Origin: Gammaproteobacteria bacterium
GTDB taxonomy: Bacteria > Pseudomonadota > Gammaproteobacteria > Arenicellales > Poriferihabitantaceae
Assembly: GCA_024679435.1 (NCBI GenBank)
Contig: JAIBDK010000042.1
Coordinates: 1-11,413 of the forward strand
DNA length: 11,413 nucleotides
Direction of reading: 5' to 3'
Part shown: piece by piece, positions 6,667 through 11,413 of the stretch
Layout of the letters: each line of letters starts with the position of its first letter
Numbering within the stretch: position 1 is the stretch's first letter
Notes under the pieces: model-generated
The model's input: the letters and a program-made list of their open reading frames with translations, nothing else
The model's database searches: none
Told to the model about the DNA's origin: nothing
Program-made: the position numbers and the translations under genes

Positions 6667-7635
6667 TTAATGCGTATAAGGAATTCGTCTTTCAGCCGGC
6701 TTCTTTTTATTCCGGGTTTCACACCACGCGATTACCAGACCACTGGCAATAATTAAACCACTGCCGAAGAATGCCAAACTATCCGGCCAGTCTCCCCAGA
6801 CCAGATAGCCGACAATTAATGCATAGGGCATGGAGGTATATTCAAACGGCGCGACCACGGATGCTTGCCCCATTCGATAAGCCTGAGAGAGCAAATATCC
6901 CCCGATGGCAACAATAAACCCGCAAGCCACCATTAAGTACAAGTCAGACTGAACCGGCCAAACCCAGGCTCGAAACAGGAATTCCAGGGTTTGGTTTTCG
7001 CCGGAATTAAATCTGCCATCTCCTATGCCGAGCCCGATAATCGTACTCACTAAAATAAAAGAAATTTGAATATAAAAAGTCAACGTCCCGGCTTTATCCT
7101 GCATTCCCAGTTTGCGGGTCACCATCTGCATAGCCGCATAGGTGAAGGCCGCAATAATAGGAAAAAGACTGGCCAGTTTAAATACTTCCGCACCCGGTCT
7201 GACCATAATAACGACACCTATCAATCCAACAACAATGGCAATCCATTGCCAAAATTCGACTTTTTCTCCCAGAATCGGCTGCGCCATCAGGCAAATAAAT
7301 ACTGGTGCGGTAAAGAACAAAGCCACGGTTTCCGCCATCGGCAAACTGGCCAGACCCAAAAAGAAAAACATGTTGGCGAAAACCAGAAGACAGCCACGCA
7401 ACAGATGAAGACCTGGACGTCTGGTTTGCAGGGAAACCCAGCCACCTTCCATCCAGATGATTCCGGCCACAATGACCATCGCGAATAAAGCTCGGAATAA
7501 CATAATCTGATGCAGGGCATAATAGGGACTTAACCATTTAATGATGGAATCACTGACGGTTAAAAACACCAGCGACCCCATCAGGCATAAAATACCCCGG
7601 GCGTTGTTTCCCATCCCGTCAAAATATTTTTTCAT
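6667..7635 (-). CDS. EamA-family (DMT superfamily) transporter, second of a tandem pair
   Basis: This 322-residue inner-membrane protein has two EamA repeats (about 12-145 and 160-300), predicting ten transmembrane helices as in full-length drug/metabolite transporters. Diagnostic stretches are SDSIIKWLSPYY after helix 1, PMAETVALFFTAPVF in helix 4 and its mate GQASVVAPFEYTSMPYA in the second repeat. The C-terminus is short and basic (CETRNKKKPAERR), consistent with a cytosolic tail. DMT members export or import small metabolites such as amino acids, nucleosides or S-adenosylmethionine; substrate here is unknown. It lies 27 bases downstream of a paralogue in the same direction, so the two are very likely one operon. 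Its stop is 24 bases from that of the convergent dehalogenase gene. The ATG at 7635 has no clear Shine-Dalgarno sequence; Met8 is an alternative start that would not affect helix 1. Confidence 0.92.
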   Translation of the reverse strand: MKKYFDGMGNNARGILCLMGSLVFLTVSDSIIKWLSPYYALHQIMLFRALFAMVIVAGIIWMEGGWVSLQTRRPGLHLLRGCLLVFANMFFFLGLASLPMAETVALFFTAPVFICLMAQPILGEKVEFWQWIAIVVGLIGVVIMVRPGAEVFKLASLFPIIAAFTYAAMQMVTRKLGMQDKAGTLTFYIQISFILVSTIIGLGIGDGRFNSGENQTLEFLFRAWVWPVQSDLYLMVACGFIVAIGGYLLSQAYRMGQASVVAPFEYTSMPYALIVGYLVWGDWPDSLAFFGSGLIIASGLVIAWCETRNKKKPAERRIPYTH

Positions 7636-7662
7636 GGCTTAATCTGGATAGCTAAAAAATCT

Positions 7663-8544
7663 TCAATGTGGCTGCATCGTTCGCAGCCTGCGTCGAGTCA
7701 TCCGTTGCCCGGTTAACACATACAGTCCTGAACCAATAATCAACACAATTCCAGCAGTCATCGTTAAGTTAGGAATTTGATCCCAAATCAGATATCCCCA
7801 AACCATCGCCACCAGAATACCCGTGAACAGAAACGGAGCGATAAACGACATCTCACCCATACGCACCGCCTTTATCTGGAAATAAAAACCTGTGCTCAAC
7901 AAACAAGCACTGAGGACCAGCCAGCTTAACTGCATCGAATTGACTGTCCGCCAGTCAAAAAATGACGTCAATCCACCAACCAGACCAACCAGCAACAAGG
8001 TAGCCAGAACAATATAAACCGAATGAATTTCATTATCTATGCGACGCGTTGTCATATCCCTTACTACAACAAACCCCGCAGACATCATCGGTAAAACCAT
8101 TACCCAGGAGAAATCTCCGCCAAAAGGGTTGGTAACAAGCAACACACCGATAAATCCTACAAATACCGCAACCCATCGCGAAATTGACACTTTTTCCCCA
8201 AGAAAAAGCGCGGAGCAAATTGTCAAAAAGATCGGCGCTGTCCATACCAGGGTAGAGGCCGTTGCGATGGGTAATACCCCAAGACTGGTAACAAAACAAA
8301 ATGTAGCAAGGCATTCGCATGTGGCTCGAAACAAATTCCATCGATTAACGACACTGCCACTTATAACCGGCCTGCCAGTCAATCGAATAATTAACATGAA
8401 TAACATGGCTGCAAACATCCCCCTGATAAACAGAAGTTGACCCACACCCAGGCTTTGGCTGCTGATCTTGAGGATGGCATCGTTGGACGAAATCATCGTC
8501 ATGCTGGATACAATTAAAATGGCTGCTCTAGAATTTGTATTCAA
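7663..8544 (-). CDS. EamA-family (DMT superfamily) transporter, first of a tandem pair, TTG start
   Basis: This 293-residue inner-membrane protein has two EamA repeats (about 5-140 and 148-285) and about ten predicted helices. It shares layout with the downstream neighbour: NDAILKISSQ after helix 1, LPIATASTLVWTAPIF in helix 4, and GEMSFIAPFLFTGILVA in the second repeat. The start is a TTG (plus-strand CAA at 8542-8544), preceded by GGAAA at a workable distance. The next Met codons (residues 15 and 17) would cut helix 1, so the TTG is preferred. Like its neighbour it ends in a short basic tail (MTRRRLRT). It begins 112 bases after the glcB stop and downstream of a strong terminator, so the transporter pair should have its own promoter in 8545-8592, where I could not identify convincing -35 and -10 boxes. 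The transported compound is unknown. Confidence 0.91.
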   Translation of the reverse strand: MNTNSRAAILIVSSMTMISSNDAILKISSQSLGVGQLLFIRGMFAAMLFMLIIRLTGRPVISGSVVNRWNLFRATCECLATFCFVTSLGVLPIATASTLVWTAPIFLTICSALFLGEKVSISRWVAVFVGFIGVLLVTNPFGGDFSWVMVLPMMSAGFVVVRDMTTRRIDNEIHSVYIVLATLLLVGLVGGLTSFFDWRTVNSMQLSWLVLSACLLSTGFYFQIKAVRMGEMSFIAPFLFTGILVAMVWGYLIWDQIPNLTMTAGIVLIIGSGLYVLTGQRMTRRRLRTMQPH

Positions 8545-8592
8545 CTTGTTTCCGCGTCATATAAACCAAGCTTCTACGTCACTGCCATAAAT

Positions 8593-8625
8593 AAAAAACC
8601 CGCACCGAAACCATTATCGATGCGG
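8593..8625 (-). terminator. Rho-independent terminator after glcB
   Basis: Read on the minus strand, arms CCGCATCGA (8625-8617) and TCGGTGCGG (8608-8600) form a nine-bp stem with a single G-T pair and an eight-base loop. One G and then six T residues (8598-8593) follow. It starts 31 bases beyond the glcB stop. Few T residues flank the other side, so activity should be mainly on the minus strand. It separates glcB from the EamA pair. Confidence 0.88.
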
Positions 8626-8656
8626 ATTTTACGAATCCGTTGAATACGGCTCGATA

Positions 8657-10819
8657 TCACATTGCCTTTCGCTCACGGCGGCGTCTATGAAGCACAAATT
8701 CAGTATATCCGTTTGGTGACTTCATGCCCTCAAGAACCAGATCTAGTGCGGCCTGAAAAGCAACATTGTTGTCAAAATCTCCAGTCATAGGCACATATTC
8801 TGGATCGGATGAATTCTGCCGATCGACCACACCTGCCATCTTTTCAAAAACCTCACGCACCTGATTCTCAGTGGTCAAACCGTGATGCAACCAGTTTGCA
8901 ATGTGCTGGCTTGATATACGCAGGGTTGCCCGATCTTCCATCAATGCAACATCTTCAATATCCGGCACTTTGGAACACCCGACACCGTGGTCTATCCAGC
9001 GAACCACATACCCCAGAATGCCCTGAGCATTATTCTGAAGCTCATTAATTAACTGGCCCTGACTGATTTCCTTTCCATCCAAAACCGGGATAGTCAGGAT
9101 ATCATCCAGACTGGCTCGCATACATCCGCCCAGATCACGCTGTCGCGCCACCACATCCACTTGATGGTAATGAATGGCATGCAGGGTGCCGGCAATCGGC
9201 GAAGGTACCCATGCCGTATTTGCACCTGCCCTCGGATGGGCTATTTTCTGTTCCATCATCCCCATCATATAATCAGGAGCGGCCCACATGCCTTTACCAA
9301 TCTGACCGTGACCGGGCATGCCTGATTCAAGCCCGATATCCACATTCCAGTCTTCATACGCAAGCAACCAGGATGCGGCCTTCATGTTGTTTTTCGGGAT
9401 CACCGCACCGGCTTCCATACAACTATGAATTTCATCACCGGTTCGATCCAGAAATCCGGTATTGATAAACACCACTCTTTGTCTGGCAACACGCAGACAT
9501 TCTTTAAGATTAACCGTGGTTCGTCTTTCTTCATCCATAATACCGATTTTGATGGTATTTCGATCCAGCCCAAAACAGTCTTCAACCATTGAGAATAGCT
9601 CAACCGCCGCGCTGACCTCATCCGGACCGTGCATTTTCGGCTTAACAATATAAACACTACCCTCGTAACTGTTCCTGAACGAGCCGTTACCTTTGAGATC
9701 ATGAATAGCCGCAGCAACGGTTACCATGGCATCGAGAAACGTTTCAGGGATCTCTTCGCCTTTGTAAGTGACCGCATCGGTATACATGTGAGTGCCTACA
9801 TTTCGAACAAACATCAGGCTTCGACCATGCAATTTAATCGGATTGCCGTTAGGGCCAAGATACTCCCGATCGGGTTCAAGGGCACGCTCTACGGTTTTTC
9901 CATCTTTCTTGAGCGAAGCCGTCAAGTCACCTTTCATCAAACCGGCCCAATTTCGATAAACCCGCACTTTGTCCTCTGCATCCACAGCGGCCACAGAATC
10001 TTCACAGTCCATGATTGTAGTCAGCACCGATTCAATCTTCACATCATACACATTAGCCAGATCACCACGACCGATAAAGTAACCTTCGCCAATGCAGATA
10101 TCGATATGCAGATTATTGTGTTTGAGCAGAATATTGCTTGGCGCTTCAGGGTCTCCACGATAACCGGCAAAGCACTCTCTCCAGCCAAGACCGGTTTCAC
10201 TGCCGTCTCCCATTACCGCAACCAGGCGACCGGATCTAACCTTGTATTTAACAACATAGGAATGACTGCCCACCGCCAGCGGAACGGCCTGATCCAGAAA
10301 GTCCCGGGCATAACTAATTACCTGCATACCCCTGACAGGATTGTATCGGGTTGTTTTTTTACACCCTTCAACTTCCAGAATGATATCGGTTCCATACAGA
10401 GCATCGTATAAACTATTCCATCTGGCGTTCGCCGCATTCAGTGCATAACGTGCATTGTCTACCGGAACCACCAGCTGGGGCCCGGCGATTTTTGCCACTT
10501 CAGCATCAACGCGTTCCGTTTCGATGGAAAACTCACCTGCTTCTTCGTGCAGATAACCAATTTCCTTCAGATAAGCTTTGTAGCTTTGCATATCTACCGG
10601 CCCCGGATTGCCCTTATGCCAAGAGTCCAGACTCCCCTGCAGACTGTCCCGCTTATCCAGATGAACCCTGTTCCGGTCGCCATAATCCTGAATGATTCGA
10701 GAAAGTCCGCCCCAAAATTGATCCCCATCTACCCCGGTGCCCGGCAGAATTTCCGACTCAACCAGATTATAAATGGAGGAATCAATGCTTAAATCACTTT
10801 TATCTATCCGCGTATTCAT
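8657..10819 (-). CDS. glcB: Malate synthase G
   Basis: Malate synthase G condenses glyoxylate with acetyl-CoA to give malate in the cytosol, serving the glyoxylate shunt and glycolate/glyoxylate assimilation. The 720 residues match the length of the G isoform (the A isoform is nearly 200 residues shorter). The catalytic set is present by comparison with the E. coli enzyme: R339 in LMFVRNVGT, E273-D274 in MDCEDS, magnesium ligands E430 (GIMDEERR) and D458 (GFLDRTGDE), the catalytic base D629 in LMEDRATLRISSQ, and the oxidation-prone C615 in GVGCSKVPD. The ATG at 10819 has AAGG three bases upstream (10823-10826), and TATAAA at 10836-10841 could be a -10 box, though no good -35 accompanies it. 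The lysE-type gene ends 51 bases upstream, so read-through is possible. Isocitrate lyase and glycolate oxidase genes are not in the window, leaving the glyoxylate source open. Confidence 0.97.
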   Translation of the reverse strand: MNTRIDKSDLSIDSSIYNLVESEILPGTGVDGDQFWGGLSRIIQDYGDRNRVHLDKRDSLQGSLDSWHKGNPGPVDMQSYKAYLKEIGYLHEEAGEFSIETERVDAEVAKIAGPQLVVPVDNARYALNAANARWNSLYDALYGTDIILEVEGCKKTTRYNPVRGMQVISYARDFLDQAVPLAVGSHSYVVKYKVRSGRLVAVMGDGSETGLGWRECFAGYRGDPEAPSNILLKHNNLHIDICIGEGYFIGRGDLANVYDVKIESVLTTIMDCEDSVAAVDAEDKVRVYRNWAGLMKGDLTASLKKDGKTVERALEPDREYLGPNGNPIKLHGRSLMFVRNVGTHMYTDAVTYKGEEIPETFLDAMVTVAAAIHDLKGNGSFRNSYEGSVYIVKPKMHGPDEVSAAVELFSMVEDCFGLDRNTIKIGIMDEERRTTVNLKECLRVARQRVVFINTGFLDRTGDEIHSCMEAGAVIPKNNMKAASWLLAYEDWNVDIGLESGMPGHGQIGKGMWAAPDYMMGMMEQKIAHPRAGANTAWVPSPIAGTLHAIHYHQVDVVARQRDLGGCMRASLDDILTIPVLDGKEISQGQLINELQNNAQGILGYVVRWIDHGVGCSKVPDIEDVALMEDRATLRISSQHIANWLHHGLTTENQVREVFEKMAGVVDRQNSSDPEYVPMTGDFDNNVAFQAALDLVLEGMKSPNGYTEFVLHRRRRERKAM

Positions 10820-10870
10820 TAGCCTTACATATCAATTTATAAACAGAACTTATGTTAATCATAGGTAGTA

Positions 10871-11413
10871 TTAACTATTTGAATATATCAAGTTTGCGAA
10901 CAATGTAAATGCTATAACCCACATAATTACTCCAATAACAAAATCCAGCCATTTCCAGGTTCTGAAATCCCTGAACCAGGGCGTTAACCACTGTCCTCCC
11001 AACGCCAAACTGAAAAACCAGACAAACGAAGCCAACACCGCACCCGCACCAAAAATTACTCGGTTTTGCGGCTCTTCCTGGATTGCAATACTACCCAACA
11101 GAACGACCGTATCAAGATAAACATGGGGATTGAGCAAACTGAAACCGAGCATGGTTATAACGGCACGTTTCAAACTGACCCATTCATTGCTCGCCCTCAG
11201 TTCACCGGGATCAAACATTCTTTTAAAAGAAACCGCACCGTAAACGAAAAGGAAAACAGCGCCGGCCAGCGTCACCGCAGATATCATTTGCGGCCAGGCT
11301 TTTACTAATTCCCCCATTCCGAATATACCGGCAGATATCAGAACCGCGTCTATCACACTCCCCATAAAAGCCACGGTCCAATGGTGGTTTCGGCAAATAC
11401 CCCGAGTCAACAC
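10871..11413 (-). CDS. LysE/ArgO-type amino-acid exporter, C-terminal part (5' end outside window)
   Basis: This is an inner-membrane exporter of basic amino acids or related compounds, LysE/RhtB superfamily. The 180 visible residues lack roughly the first 20-25: the frame is open to the window edge, where GTG-TTG-ACT-CGG reads VLTRG, normally preceded by the GPQN segment. Thus the apparent start is internal. The strongest signature is LLNPHVYLDTVVLLGSI (about 93-109 of the visible part), characteristic of the LysE/ArgO branch rather than RhtB. The acidic D22 in the helix IDAVLISAGI is also typical. Around five of six helices are visible. ArgO-type genes are usually controlled by an ArgP/LysG regulator, which is not in view. 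The stop is 51 bases upstream of glcB in the same direction. A functional link to glcB is not evident. Confidence 0.9.
   Translation of the reverse strand: MLTRGICRNHHWTVAFMGSVIDAVLISAGIFGMGELVKAWPQMISAVTLAGAVFLFVYGAVSFKRMFDPGELRASNEWVSLKRAVITMLGFSLLNPHVYLDTVVLLGSIAIQEEPQNRVIFGAGAVLASFVWFFSLALGGQWLTPWFRDFRTWKWLDFVIGVIMWVIAFTLFANLIYSNS

Noticed and set aside
9629..10411. 260-codon plus-strand ORF opposite glcB
   Set aside because: It lies wholly antisense to well-conserved malate synthase G, shows no recognisable family and has low-complexity shadow character.
10836..10865. Full promoter for glcB in the 51-bp gap
   Set aside because: TATAAA at 10836-10841 is a fair -10, but the position 17 bases upstream matches the -35 consensus poorly, so no separate promoter is listed.

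Overview
The window reads as a chromosomal stretch from a marine-type proteobacterium, probably a gammaproteobacterium. This is inferred from protein character only: malate synthase G, an ArgO-like LysE exporter, tandem EamA transporters and a DgcA/DgcN pair. No rRNA, tRNA or other taxonomic marker is present. Gene density is high, and there are no insertion sequences, phage genes, CRISPR arrays or tRNAs.

The layout is two convergent blocks that meet at about 6643-6666. The plus-strand block (1-6642) opens with the 3' end of a phosphate acetyltransferase gene (pta). Close behind it come an enolase-superfamily epimerase/racemase (dgcA) and a DUF1611 protein (dgcN). DgcN and DgcA homologues are known to convert D-glutamate to N-acetyl-D-glutamate and then to N-acetyl-L-glutamate. 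A 153-bp gap with a plausible promoter separates this set from a second group: an isopenicillin-N-synthase-like 2OG-Fe(II) dioxygenase, a glutathione S-transferase, a concentrative nucleoside transporter (CNT) homologue with an altered base-binding motif, and a type II haloacid dehalogenase-like hydrolase.

The minus-strand block (11413-6667) reads, in transcription order: a LysE/ArgO-type amino-acid exporter cut by the window end, malate synthase G (glcB) followed by a clear intrinsic terminator, and two tandem EamA-type drug/metabolite transporters. The first of these two starts with TTG.

Functionally, the first module fits salvage of D-glutamate from peptidoglycan. Pta could help recover the acetyl group that DgcN spends. 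The second module looks like an uptake-and-oxidation cassette for an unidentified compound, possibly nucleoside-like or halogenated. It is the part most likely to be undescribed. GlcB would take any glyoxylate into central metabolism. These links between modules are inference. The individual family assignments rest on visible motifs and lengths.
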